Assembly: GCA_009377605.1 (NCBI GenBank)
Contig: WHTT01000037.1
Span: 1-60,669 of the forward strand
Source: Luteitalea sp.
Lineage (GTDB): Bacteria; Acidobacteriota; Vicinamibacteria; Vicinamibacterales; Vicinamibacteraceae
Length of the DNA: 60,669 bases
Direction: 5' to 3'
The position numbers and the translations under genes were made by a program. The notes beneath the pieces were generated by a model, which was not told the origin of the DNA, searched no databases, and worked only from the letters and a program-made list of their open reading frames with translations. This document shows, piece by piece, positions 36,919 to 45,886 of this stretch (positions within the stretch are counted from its first letter, which is position 1; every line of letters begins with the position of its first letter).

Positions 36919-37938
36919 ATGGAGCACGAAGACCTGGATGTGGACGTCTCGGCCCTCACGGCGCTCATCGAGCTGAGGAAGCAGGAAGAGCTCCTCGATT
37001 CATACTGCCGCCGAGCCGACGAGCTCAAGGGCCGGGTCGATGCCGCGGTGTTCGATCGCGTGACCAATGACTACAGCACCCGCCGACGCGCACTCGAGGA
37101 GCAGGCAGCTCCGCTAAAGGTGCGCGCAAGCACCGAGTATCGCAAGCTACGGCTCCTCTACGCGCGGGTGCAGCGCACACACGATGCCGCCAAGCTCGAT
37201 AAGGAAGAGGTCGAGTTTCGCCATGCGATTGGCGAGATCGACGATGCCGCCCTCGCCGAGCGCGTCGGCGAACCGGACGAGATCTTGGCGAAGTGTGCGA
37301 GCGAGATGGCGGCCCTCGACGAGCAGGAAGCGCTCTTTCGTGACGCCTGTCCCGAGCTGCCGGTTGGCGAGGAGGCGATCCAGGAGCTCCCATTACCGGA
37401 GTCTGCGTCATCCTCAGACGAAGAGGGTATGGGGGGGACACCCATCGATGGAGAGCCGGCGGAGGCAGAGAGTGACCTGACGCGTGAGGTGCCGAACGCC
37501 CTCCATCTGGTGGACGGCGGTTCCGCAGTACCAGTGGACGGGACGGCTGAAACGCCGGTACCAGACACCATCGACGGCGCATCCCTGGAATCGAGCGAAG
37601 CCAACGAGCAGACCTTCATCGTTCCCAAAGCGATGCTGCTGAGCGACGAGGACGAGGGGAAGTCGATCAACTATCCGCTGGGAGCTGTGAATTACATCGG
37701 TCGGTCCCCGGACAATCAGCTCCAGCTTTCGCGTCCAGGCGTCTCCCGCCGCCATGCCGTGATCATGGCCACGGCCACGGGTGCTTATACGATACGCGAC
37801 CTCAACTCTCAGAACGGCACCTACATCAACGGGGAGCGCATCAAGGAAGGGCCGCTCGAGGACGGTGATCGCATCTCGATTGGACAAGTGGATTTGGCGT
37901 TTCGAACGACTGTCGACGAGGCCCGTCCGCAGAGCTGA
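36919..37938 (+). CDS. FHA-domain protein with N-terminal coiled coil
   Basis: 339 residues. The first ~140 residues are charged and helical (LTALIELRKQEELLDSYCRR and following), probably a coiled coil. A Glu/Ser-rich acidic linker with possible phospho-acceptor sites follows. Residues ~252-330 form a complete FHA domain: YIGRSPDNQLQL, GVSRRHAV and LNSQNGTYINGERI, with all phosphothreonine-binding positions intact. Divergent from the PknB kinase gene and 20 bp upstream of the STAS gene, so it is a natural phospho-reader for that kinase. Ribosome site AAGGA 8 nt before ATG. Confidence 0.88.
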   Translation: MEHEDLDVDVSALTALIELRKQEELLDSYCRRADELKGRVDAAVFDRVTNDYSTRRRALEEQAAPLKVRASTEYRKLRLLYARVQRTHDAAKLDKEEVEFRHAIGEIDDAALAERVGEPDEILAKCASEMAALDEQEALFRDACPELPVGEEAIQELPLPESASSSDEEGMGGTPIDGEPAEAESDLTREVPNALHLVDGGSAVPVDGTAETPVPDTIDGASLESSEANEQTFIVPKAMLLSDEDEGKSINYPLGAVNYIGRSPDNQLQLSRPGVSRRHAVIMATATGAYTIRDLNSQNGTYINGERIKEGPLEDGDRISIGQVDLAFRTTVDEARPQS

Positions 37939-37958
37939 GCACGCGCAGCCGAATCCCC

Positions 37959-38495
37959 ATGGAGGTCAAGGTCGATCGGCAGGACGAGTTGGTGACGGTC
38001 GCCTTGCTTGGCACCGTGGATGGTCGAGCGGCTGTCGAGCTCGAGCGGATACTGCTCGAGACTGCGCGCGATGGCGTGCGGTTCTTGGTCATCGATTTCA
38101 GTGCTGTCAGGCTGTTCGAAGGTGCCGGCATCCGTGTCCTGATCATGCTGAGGCGCAAGCTGGACGCGGCGCAAGGGATGCTCATCCTGTGCGCGCTTCC
38201 TCCTCACGTGCACGACGTGTTGGACGTGGCGGGCCTTGCGGGTCAATTCACGATTGTACCGACCGGCGCGGACGCATTGGCGTGCCTTCCGACCGCGGCG
38301 CCCGAGGATTCGGAACAAAGAGCGCTTGCCCACCGAGTGGTCCGTCTCCTCACCATTGGAGAATCACTACCCGATCCGGGGCTCACCCCGAGCGCCGATC
38401 GCCGCACGAGCTCCACCACGCTCGCCCACCACGTTGCCGATCTGCTGTCCGACGCGCTCGACCGGGAGAGCAGCCTGCCACGGCCCGATCTTTAG
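37959..38495 (+). CDS. STAS-domain protein (anti-sigma factor antagonist-like)
   Basis: 178 residues. Residues 1-105 form a STAS domain (TVALLGTVDGRAAVELERIL, FLVIDFSAVRLFEGAGIRVL). At the site where SpoIIAA-type proteins have DSSG with the phosphorylated Ser, this one reads EGAG, so the regulatory phosphorylation site is missing. A Ser/Thr/His-containing C-terminal tail of ~70 residues follows. Cotranscribed with the FHA gene. Its end overlaps by 4 bp the end of the convergent HExxH gene. Confidence 0.8.
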   Translation: MEVKVDRQDELVTVALLGTVDGRAAVELERILLETARDGVRFLVIDFSAVRLFEGAGIRVLIMLRRKLDAAQGMLILCALPPHVHDVLDVAGLAGQFTIVPTGADALACLPTAAPEDSEQRALAHRVVRLLTIGESLPDPGLTPSADRRTSSTTLAHHVADLLSDALDRESSLPRPDL

Positions 38496-39670
38496 GTCGG
38501 GCGCGGAGAAGCCAAGCGCCGTTCCAGGCGCTCCTGTAGGTCCTCGGCCGCCAGCTCCTCGAGGCTCAAGCCAATCAGCGCATGAATCAAGCGTCCGACG
38601 CCGGCCGCATCGTCGAGATCGAGCTGTGCACGTTCAAGCGTCTCGAGCCGTTCCGTGGCACGATGCACGAGCTGCGCCACGACCGCGAAGGCGCGCGGCG
38701 ACAACGGCGGCTCGCCGCAGTACTGCGCCAGGCGACCGCCGGATCGGAACGACGGATACGCCTCGAGTCCTAGGAAGCGCCGTGCCAGCTCGCCGTGGTA
38801 CTTGCCGAAGGCTCGAACCAGCCCGATGAAGTCCGCCACGAGCTCGTCGGCCGCGTGGCTGCGCAGGGCGCCGAAGAGACGCCACGTGACGTAATGCGTC
38901 AGCTCGTGCTCGCGTCGAATGACCAACGACCGGGCCAGCCACTCCTGCCCTGAAATTCCGGCATCCTCGGCCGACACATCGCTGTAGGGTCCGGAGCTGA
39001 GCAGCACGAATCGGTCCTGATACAGCTCCTTGCGTTGACCGAACGCACGGAGCTCGCTCGACCATGCTTGTTCGTCGCCGGTCGTCCCTTGTCGCTGCTC
39101 CCAATGGGTCCGATACGCGGCGACCCGGTCCCAGTTCGTCAACCCCTTGACCAAGCAAGCCCCCATCGCGGCCGGCACCGAACGAGGCTCGTTGCGTTCC
39201 GTGAACGCTTGCACAAGGGCGACGAAGTCGTCGCGACATGGGGCGACGACAATAGGGATGCAGCCTCCAGCGCTCGGCGCAATCATCAGCTCGAGGTGCG
39301 CCGGCTCGCGCAGGACCAGGCCGGGCGCGAAGGCCGCTGCCGCACCAAAGTCGCCGCGTCGGGTGGCAGCGCGGTAAGCTGGATCGTGGCTCACATTCGT
39401 GCGGATCGGAAAGCGAAGCTGCGGGAACACCGCCTGGAGTGCATCGAACGCACCGACGCGTCGGGCCTCGCGCTCGTACAGCCGCCAGCGCTCGACGTGC
39501 GGCTCGTCGGCGAGCGGCCACCGCTGGGATGTGATTGGTGCGCGGTAGGGATTCTCGGTGTAGGCGAGCACCTCGCCCGCAACGTCGCGCGCCACGCCGA
39601 GGCGGTCGAGCAGTTGCGCACGTTCCTCTCTATGCCAGTTGCCGCCTTGCGAGCTCGGCGAACTTACCAT
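38492..39670 (-). CDS. Putative HExxH metalloprotein in the peptide export operon
   Basis: 392 residues, no signal peptide and no family I can name with certainty. The most telling part is EHELTHYVTWRLFG, an HExxH zinc motif (about residues 251-256), followed ~20 residues later by ADELVADFIG, which could give the third (Glu) ligand as in gluzincins. A Cys pair and an IAPSAGGCIPIVVAPCRDDF segment precede it. It starts 41 bp inside the end of the FHA-ABC exporter gene and is the last gene of the tolC-tolC-hlyD-ABC-ABC operon, so a role in peptide processing or export is plausible. Enzymatic activity is inferred from the motif only. Confidence 0.6.
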   Translation of the reverse strand: MVSSPSSQGGNWHREERAQLLDRLGVARDVAGEVLAYTENPYRAPITSQRWPLADEPHVERWRLYEREARRVGAFDALQAVFPQLRFPIRTNVSHDPAYRAATRRGDFGAAAAFAPGLVLREPAHLELMIAPSAGGCIPIVVAPCRDDFVALVQAFTERNEPRSVPAAMGACLVKGLTNWDRVAAYRTHWEQRQGTTGDEQAWSSELRAFGQRKELYQDRFVLLSSGPYSDVSAEDAGISGQEWLARSLVIRREHELTHYVTWRLFGALRSHAADELVADFIGLVRAFGKYHGELARRFLGLEAYPSFRSGGRLAQYCGEPPLSPRAFAVVAQLVHRATERLETLERAQLDLDDAAGVGRLIHALIGLSLEELAAEDLQERLERRLASPRPT

Positions 39671-42600
39671 CGTGCTCCATCAGCTCCCGATAGGTGCCCA
39701 TCTCGACGATCTGTCCTCCTTCGAGGTAGCAGATCTTGTCGGCGTTGATCACGGTGCTCAGGCGATGCGCAATGACGATGCGGGTTGCTTCCATCTTGTC
39801 GAGGCTCTCGGTCACGATGGCCTGTGTGCGATTGTCCAGAGCGCTCGTCGCCTCGTCGAGATAGATGATCTTCGGCTTGCCGACGATCGCCCGCGCGATC
39901 ATGAGGCGTTGCCGCTGGCCTCCCGACAGCGTCCCGCCGCCTTCAGATACGTAGGTATGCATACCCATCGGCATCTGGCGGATGTCCTCGGCGAGGCCGG
40001 CCTTCTCCGCCGCCTCCCACGCCTCCGCGAGGCTGCGCGACGTCACGCCGATGATGTTGCGATAGATCTCGGTCGGCATCACGCGACTCACTTGGAGCAC
40101 CACGCCAATCTGCTGGCGTACCATCCGCAGGTCCAGCGACGACAGATCCTGTCCATCGTAGAAGATCGATCCGCTCGTTGGCTGCTCGAACCCCAGCATC
40201 AGCCGCATGAGCGTGGACTTGCCACAGCCCGACGGGCCAACGAAGGCGACGAGCTTACCGGGGTTGATCTTGAGCGAGAGGGTCTTGATGATCCAGGGGC
40301 CATCGCTGCTGTATCTGAAATGGACGTGCGACAGCTCGATCTCGCCCCGAAGCTTCCCCGGGAACGCCTTCGAGCGGTCGACTTCAGGGGACGTCGTCAG
40401 GATCGGCTTCAAGCGCTCGTAGAACGGGAGGATGCGGAGCAATTGGAGCGACGCATCACCCAGCGCCTGCATCGCCGCAAGAAAGAGCCCGTAGGCCGCA
40501 GTGAACGCAATGAAATCGCCGGTCGTGAGTCCCGGCTCGTTGGATGCGGCGGCCCGCTGCTGCTCGCCGATGACGACATAGAAGATGGCGATCGACGACA
40601 CCACCGGGAACACAGCGCTGAAGACGGCGACGGCGCTCTGGATGGTGCCAACCGTGAAGCTCAGACGACGCTGCCGAGCAAACTGCTGCGCCCAGACGCG
40701 GAAGGCATGCGGCTCTGCCCCAGAGATACGCAGCTTCGAGACGCCGCTGATCAAGTTGAGCACGAGACCGGCGATCTGACCGATCAATTGAACTTCTCTG
40801 CGCTGGTATCGGAGCTGTGAGTAGTTGCCGACCAGGGTGACGCTCACGTAGACGATCGTCAACGCGACCGCCAACAGCGCCAGGTGCATGCTGTAGGTGA
40901 ACATCTGGACGACAAAGAACACCCCGCTCAGCGAGCCCAGAATCGCCGCGACGCCGGCACCGGAGATCAGTTGCTGAATCTGATCGACACCGTTCGCGCG
41001 ATCGGCGAGGTCTCCCGCAGCATACGTCCGGAAGAAATTCGCGGGCAGGTTCAACAACCGATCCCAGATCGCCGTCTGCAGCGCGTTTTCCATCCGGGCC
41101 TGTAAGCGCACGGTCGCGACGCCCTGGGTCAGCTTGAAGAGCGATCCCGCGAGCGCCGCGAGAAACAGCGCCAGGCCGAAGACCACGAGTGATGAACGGT
41201 CCGCCTGCGGGATCGCCGAGTCGAAGAGCTGACCCGTGAGGTAAGGCGTTGCCGTGCCGAAGATGCCGATCGCGATGGCGGTGACAACGAGCCACCGGAC
41301 GTCGCTCTTGACGCCGCGTGCCGCGAACCGGCCAACGTCGACCACCGACAGCGGCCCGTCCGGAAACGGACGGTAGAACGTGTAGGCGAACGGGGCGAGT
41401 CGCGCCGCCACCGCTTCGGTGACCGGCGCGCGACGCCCCGATCTGGGATCGACATACACGTACTCGTTTGCGCCTCCCGGCAGCAGCGCGACCGGGAGGG
41501 CGCTTTCGCTGAGCTGCCCCAGCAGGGGGCCGTGATCGCGGCTCCACCAGTCGTCGCGAAGCGCGACGACACGTGTCCGGAATGCTGACGCCGTTGCGAT
41601 CGCGGAGACCATCTCTTCGTACGTCAAGTCTTCGGCCGAGGCTGGAGGCCGTCTGACGTCCATTCCCAACGCGTGACCAACCAAGGTGCAGGCTTTGAGC
41701 ACCGGTTCGGTTGCCACGGAGTCCAGGAACTCGCGGGGTGTGACCGCCTCGGCCCGGAGAACCGCTCCAATGGCGTCATACGCCGCTTCCTGCGCTTCGT
41801 CTTGGTGACGCGCCTTTCGCCGCAGCCGCACGTACTCCTCGGCTGCCGCGAGCTGCTTTGCGACGAACTGGCACTCGTAGAGAACCTGATGGAAGACATC
41901 GAGACTGTGCCAGAACGCGGTCTCTCGAATGACCTCGGCTGTCGGCCGCGGCGTCAGCGTCAGATCGCCGAGCTCGTCGCCAATCGGGCGGATCCAGGAA
42001 TCCGGCGTTACCGGAAAGAGCGCTCGCTTGCGCGGGAATACGGGTGTGCTGAGGTCGTCGAACAAGATGCCGCCGCTCCAGGCATCCACCCAGAGAACGC
42101 CTTCCGCCGCCGTGGCCTTGCTCTCGCGGTCCAGCGTGCAGGTCCGCCCAGACTCCAGCACCTGTTCGCCGGCGCGCTTGACCGGGATGTCGCGCGCCAG
42201 CGCCTTCGAGAGCGTCGTAATCCAGGTGTCGACGAGGGCCGCTATCGTGTCGACCTGCTGTGGCGTCCTTGCCAGCTCGCGCAGACGCGACAGACCGATG
42301 CGGCGTAGCCACGTGCCCGGCTTCGCAACGGCGAGGAACCCTGAGTCGCATCCGGGTCGGCGCAAGTCGAAGCCAAAACAGCACTGGCCGGGCATCACGC
42401 CAAGAAAATGTGACCGCGGCCCGACCGGATGTCCCTTTTCCAGCGCCACCGTGAAGACGAGCAGGCCACCGGACACCACGTACCAGAGGCTCGTTGAATC
42501 GTCGAGGAGGAACGGATGGTGCGCAACGGCTTCGATCAGCTCGCCTTCGTCCTCGATTCGCCGTGTTCTCGCCAAGAGGCTCGCGGGCGCCGGGATGACT

Positions 42601-43304
42601 ACGGTCTCACTGAAGTCGAGAATGTTGAGATCGACCTGTGCCGTCGGGTCGTCCTGACCGAGACACTCGAGCACAATCTGGTGGCCAATCCGTATCTGAT
42701 CGCCGGGCCGTAGATCGGCGCTGGCGACTTGCCGGCTGCCCATCCACACGCCGCCTTGGCTGTCGAGGTCGACGATGCGCAGGCCGCTCGATGTGCGCTC
42801 GAGGCGGGCATGCCGTCGCGAAACGTGCTTCTCGCCAAGGACGATGTCGGAGGAGGGGGCGCGTCCGATCGTGGCGGCGTCGCCATCGAGCTGGAAGATG
42901 GTGCCTTCACGAACGTGCTCGCCACCATGGACCACCTTGAGCGCGAGCGGCGGAGCCGGTGCTCGAGGCGCTACGGGCTGAGCCTCGACGGGCGACGAGA
43001 CGCCACCGGTTAGCGGGCGACATTCGAAAACGGTCGATCCAATGCGAAACTGCTGACCGGGCGCGACCACCGTCTCAGCCACGCGATCGGCCCCGACCCA
43101 GACACCGTTGCCGCTGCCGAGATCCACCACACGGATGCCCGAGGGTGTCCATTCCACACGGGCATGCCGCCGCGACACGCTCGGATCCGTGAGCACCACG
43201 CCACAGCTGCCGTCGCGGCCGATGATCACCGATGAATCGACACGAATTGCGTGGTCGGATGGTTGACCCTCGGTGGTGGCGACTACACGGAGGAGAAAGA
43301 CCAT
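39630..43304 (-). CDS. NHLM-type ABC exporter with two N-terminal FHA domains
   Basis: 1224 residues from ATG 43304 (TTG at 43340 is an alternative). Order: FHA1 (residues ~1-85; IGRDGSCGVVL, SVSRRHAR, GSGNGVWVG, all ligand residues present), FHA2 (~120-205; IGRAPSSDIVL, HVSRRHAR, but SQGG where SxNG is usual), a cupin/CNB-like region (~250-380) typical of NHLM transporters (TIGR03797-like), a helical linker, six membrane helices (~650-950), and the ATPase (GPSGCGKSTLMRL, LSGGQRQRLMIARA, IIYLDEATSALD). No C39 peptidase. It is paired with the peptidase-containing exporter upstream. FHA domains on such an exporter imply recruitment or gating by phosphothreonine. Confidence 0.88.
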   Translation of the reverse strand: MVFLLRVVATTEGQPSDHAIRVDSSVIIGRDGSCGVVLTDPSVSRRHARVEWTPSGIRVVDLGSGNGVWVGADRVAETVVAPGQQFRIGSTVFECRPLTGGVSSPVEAQPVAPRAPAPPLALKVVHGGEHVREGTIFQLDGDAATIGRAPSSDIVLGEKHVSRRHARLERTSSGLRIVDLDSQGGVWMGSRQVASADLRPGDQIRIGHQIVLECLGQDDPTAQVDLNILDFSETVVIPAPASLLARTRRIEDEGELIEAVAHHPFLLDDSTSLWYVVSGGLLVFTVALEKGHPVGPRSHFLGVMPGQCCFGFDLRRPGCDSGFLAVAKPGTWLRRIGLSRLRELARTPQQVDTIAALVDTWITTLSKALARDIPVKRAGEQVLESGRTCTLDRESKATAAEGVLWVDAWSGGILFDDLSTPVFPRKRALFPVTPDSWIRPIGDELGDLTLTPRPTAEVIRETAFWHSLDVFHQVLYECQFVAKQLAAAEEYVRLRRKARHQDEAQEAAYDAIGAVLRAEAVTPREFLDSVATEPVLKACTLVGHALGMDVRRPPASAEDLTYEEMVSAIATASAFRTRVVALRDDWWSRDHGPLLGQLSESALPVALLPGGANEYVYVDPRSGRRAPVTEAVAARLAPFAYTFYRPFPDGPLSVVDVGRFAARGVKSDVRWLVVTAIAIGIFGTATPYLTGQLFDSAIPQADRSSLVVFGLALFLAALAGSLFKLTQGVATVRLQARMENALQTAIWDRLLNLPANFFRTYAAGDLADRANGVDQIQQLISGAGVAAILGSLSGVFFVVQMFTYSMHLALLAVALTIVYVSVTLVGNYSQLRYQRREVQLIGQIAGLVLNLISGVSKLRISGAEPHAFRVWAQQFARQRRLSFTVGTIQSAVAVFSAVFPVVSSIAIFYVVIGEQQRAAASNEPGLTTGDFIAFTAAYGLFLAAMQALGDASLQLLRILPFYERLKPILTTSPEVDRSKAFPGKLRGEIELSHVHFRYSSDGPWIIKTLSLKINPGKLVAFVGPSGCGKSTLMRLMLGFEQPTSGSIFYDGQDLSSLDLRMVRQQIGVVLQVSRVMPTEIYRNIIGVTSRSLAEAWEAAEKAGLAEDIRQMPMGMHTYVSEGGGTLSGGQRQRLMIARAIVGKPKIIYLDEATSALDNRTQAIVTESLDKMEATRIVIAHRLSTVINADKICYLEGGQIVEMGTYRELMEHDGKFAELARRQLA

Positions 43305-43391
43305 CTCGGTCACGTGCGGGTCGGGTGTCGTGCTGGCCAAAATCAGGATTCAGGATTCAGGATGCGGGGCGGCTCCCTCCGACGGAGGGCA

Positions 43392-45575
43392 TCAGTGAAG
43401 GCTGATGAGGCGTTGGTAGGGGCCATCGATCTCCTTCATCTCCTCGTGCGTTCCGCGCTGTACCACGCGACCACGCTCCAGTACGATGATCTCGTCGCAA
43501 TCTCGAATCGTGCTGAGTCGATGCGCGATGATGATGCAGGTGCAGCCGCGCCGGCGCATGTTGTCGTCGATCCACATCTCGGTTGTGGGGTCGAGCGCGC
43601 TCGTTGCTTCATCGAGCACGATAATCGACGGCTCACCCACGAGTGACCGTCCGATCTCGAGCCGCTGGCACTGACCGCCGCTGAAGTTACCACCGCCTTC
43701 CTCGACACGGGAGGCATACCCGCCTTCGCGTGCGCCGATCACATCATCGATGGCCGCATCCCGGCACGCTTGCGCCAAGCGGACGGGAGGGATGGTCGGA
43801 TCCCACATCGTGACGTTGTCGGTGACGGTTCCGCCGAAGAGAAATAGCTCCTGGTCCACGACGGCGAGCGAGTTGACGACGAGGTCACGCGGCAGGGTCT
43901 CGCGTGCCACCCCGTCGAACAACACCTCCCCGCTCCAGGGCTTGTACAACCCAGACACCAGCTTGGCAATTGTTGATTTGCCGCTGCCGCTCCCGCCCAC
44001 GAGTGCGACGCGGCGTCCAGGCTCGACGCTGAGATTGAAGTTGTCAATGAGCGGCTTGTCCAACGGACTGTAGCCGAACGTGACATCCTTGAGCTGGACC
44101 TGGCCAGACAGCTTGACGACCTTCCGCTGCGGCTCTTCCTCCTTTTCGACCTGTTCTTGCGCGTACTGCTCATCCTCGGGATATCGCAGGACGTCATCGA
44201 GCCGATTCATGTCCGCCTGCAGCTCCAGCAACATTGTGCCGAACTGTACGAAGTTACCGAGTGGGCGCGTGAAGCTGATGAGGAGCGTTTGATAGGCGAC
44301 GAGCATGCCGACCGTGAACTCGCCGCCCATCACTTTGAGGCCGCCGAGCACCAAGACCGCCGCTGTGGAGGCGGTTTGGACAAAGGGGGGGACGGCGCTC
44401 GCGAGCTGCGAGAGGACGCCGAGCTCCTGCTCCGTGTTGATGCTCTTGGCGTAGTACCCAGCCCAGCGTCCGAAGAACTCGCCCTCCGATCCGGTCGCCT
44501 TGAGGGTCTCGATCATGCGCAGACCGTTCATGGCGGTGCCCATGAGCTTGCCTTTGTCCTGCCTGAGGCGGCGGCTGGCGTCGACACGGGCTCGCGCCGC
44601 GAGCTTGATCGCGGCGACATTGCACATCGCGATCAGGATCACGGCGCAGGTGAGGGCAACGTCGTACCAGAACATGAGCAGCGTGTAGAAGATCGTCATC
44701 ACGCCGTCGATGACCGTCGTCGCGAGCCTTCCAGAGATGACCCGCGCGACCTTGTCGTTGATCTGGACACGCGACCCGATCTCGCCCGCGAACCGTTGGC
44801 CGAAGTAGGCGGCAGGCAGCCGGAGGATGTGGTTGAAGAATCGGCTCGACGTGGAAAGCGCGAGCTTCGTTTCGAGACGAAGGAGGTAGTAGCGCTGCAG
44901 CCACGTCAGCAGCCCCTGCACGATGATCGTGGCGACCATGAAGACGAGCAGCGGCCGAATGAGCCACGCCTGATTGCCAATGAGGTAGTCGTCGATGAAG
45001 ATCCGAGTAAAGGTCGGAATGACCAGCCCGGGAACGACCAGGAACAGACCGCACAGCATCACGAACATCAGCGCCTGCTCCGACCCCACGAGCCGCCGCC
45101 GCAGGGCGGGCACCATGTTCGGCGGATCGCCGCCCGGCTCGAACGCCGGCCCCGGCTTGAACGTCAGGACGACGCCGGAATAGGAGCCATCGAGCTCTTG
45201 GAGCGAGATCGCGCGCGGCCCTTGCGCTGGGTCGTTGAGATAGGCTGCCTTCTCGTCGAAGCCATCGAGGACAACGAAGTGATTGAAGTTCCAGAAGAGA
45301 ATGACCGGTAGCTCGAGCGCATAGAGCTTTGAGAGCTCCTCGTACTTGTAGCCCTTGGCGTCGAGACCGTACTTTCGTGCGGCCCGCAGCACGTTGCTGG
45401 CCTTGCTGCCGTCGCGCGACACGCCGCACTCGTGCCGCAGCTCCTCGAGCGGGACCCAGCGACCGTAGTGGGCCAGGATGCTCGCGAGCGCGGCCGCACC
45501 ACATTCCACCGCCTCCATCTGGAGGACGGTGGGCGTCTGCACGCGGCGCGCAGGCGGCGTCGGAACCGCGGGCAT
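43392..45575 (-). CDS. Peptidase-containing ABC exporter of NHLP-type peptides
   Basis: 727 residues from ATG 45575 (the frame is open further upstream but that part is Arg/Leu-rich and unconserved). N-terminal C39 peptidase: Gln19 and Cys25 in VLQMEAVECGAAAL, His99 in NFNHFVVLDG, Asp115 in YLNDPAQG, so it should cut double-glycine leaders. Six membrane helices (~170-440) and an ATPase with GGSGSGKSTIAKL, FSGGQCQR (variant signature) and IIVLDEATSALD follow. Best match is the NHLM exporter type TIGR03796. The obvious substrate is the VAGG-leader precursor at 53520-53846. Confidence 0.92.
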   Translation of the reverse strand: MPAVPTPPARRVQTPTVLQMEAVECGAAALASILAHYGRWVPLEELRHECGVSRDGSKASNVLRAARKYGLDAKGYKYEELSKLYALELPVILFWNFNHFVVLDGFDEKAAYLNDPAQGPRAISLQELDGSYSGVVLTFKPGPAFEPGGDPPNMVPALRRRLVGSEQALMFVMLCGLFLVVPGLVIPTFTRIFIDDYLIGNQAWLIRPLLVFMVATIIVQGLLTWLQRYYLLRLETKLALSTSSRFFNHILRLPAAYFGQRFAGEIGSRVQINDKVARVISGRLATTVIDGVMTIFYTLLMFWYDVALTCAVILIAMCNVAAIKLAARARVDASRRLRQDKGKLMGTAMNGLRMIETLKATGSEGEFFGRWAGYYAKSINTEQELGVLSQLASAVPPFVQTASTAAVLVLGGLKVMGGEFTVGMLVAYQTLLISFTRPLGNFVQFGTMLLELQADMNRLDDVLRYPEDEQYAQEQVEKEEEPQRKVVKLSGQVQLKDVTFGYSPLDKPLIDNFNLSVEPGRRVALVGGSGSGKSTIAKLVSGLYKPWSGEVLFDGVARETLPRDLVVNSLAVVDQELFLFGGTVTDNVTMWDPTIPPVRLAQACRDAAIDDVIGAREGGYASRVEEGGGNFSGGQCQRLEIGRSLVGEPSIIVLDEATSALDPTTEMWIDDNMRRRGCTCIIIAHRLSTIRDCDEIIVLERGRVVQRGTHEEMKEIDGPYQRLISLH

Positions 45576-45886
45576 CGACGCCTCGGCAAGCTGAGCGTCC
45601 GCGCCGCCCCCTGGGAGGGCGTCCAGCCGACGCCTCAGTCTCGCGGGTCGGAGGCGACGAAGGAGAGGAAGGGCGGATCCACGAAACGCACGGAGGGCAC
45701 CACGGAAGGAGCCATGAAGGACACGAAGAGCGCGAAGAAGTGGGTCAACCAACCGACGTTGTCGAGAATCGCGTGGACCGAATGGCGTCGCCATTGGCGT
45801 TCTCTACTCTCGTCTCCAGTAGCCTTGCGCTCACACCTAGCCCTCGCCCCCGCCCGGCCTTGCCTCTGACCGCTGACGCCTGATCT
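45576..45886. other. 311-bp gap between exporter gene and hlyD gene
   Basis: No gene seen. The plus strand here carries a degenerate minisatellite of the kind CACGGAGGGCACCACGGA (about 45685-45745), and the minus-strand frame upstream of the exporter is Arg/Leu-rich, consistent with the repeat rather than a real domain. Operon continuity across the gap is likely, as no terminator is evident. Confidence 0.5.

Noticed and set aside
45576-45794. N-terminal extension of the peptidase-ABC exporter
   Set aside because: The extra 73 codons are Arg/Leu-rich, overlap a minisatellite and precede the usual start just before the C39 domain.
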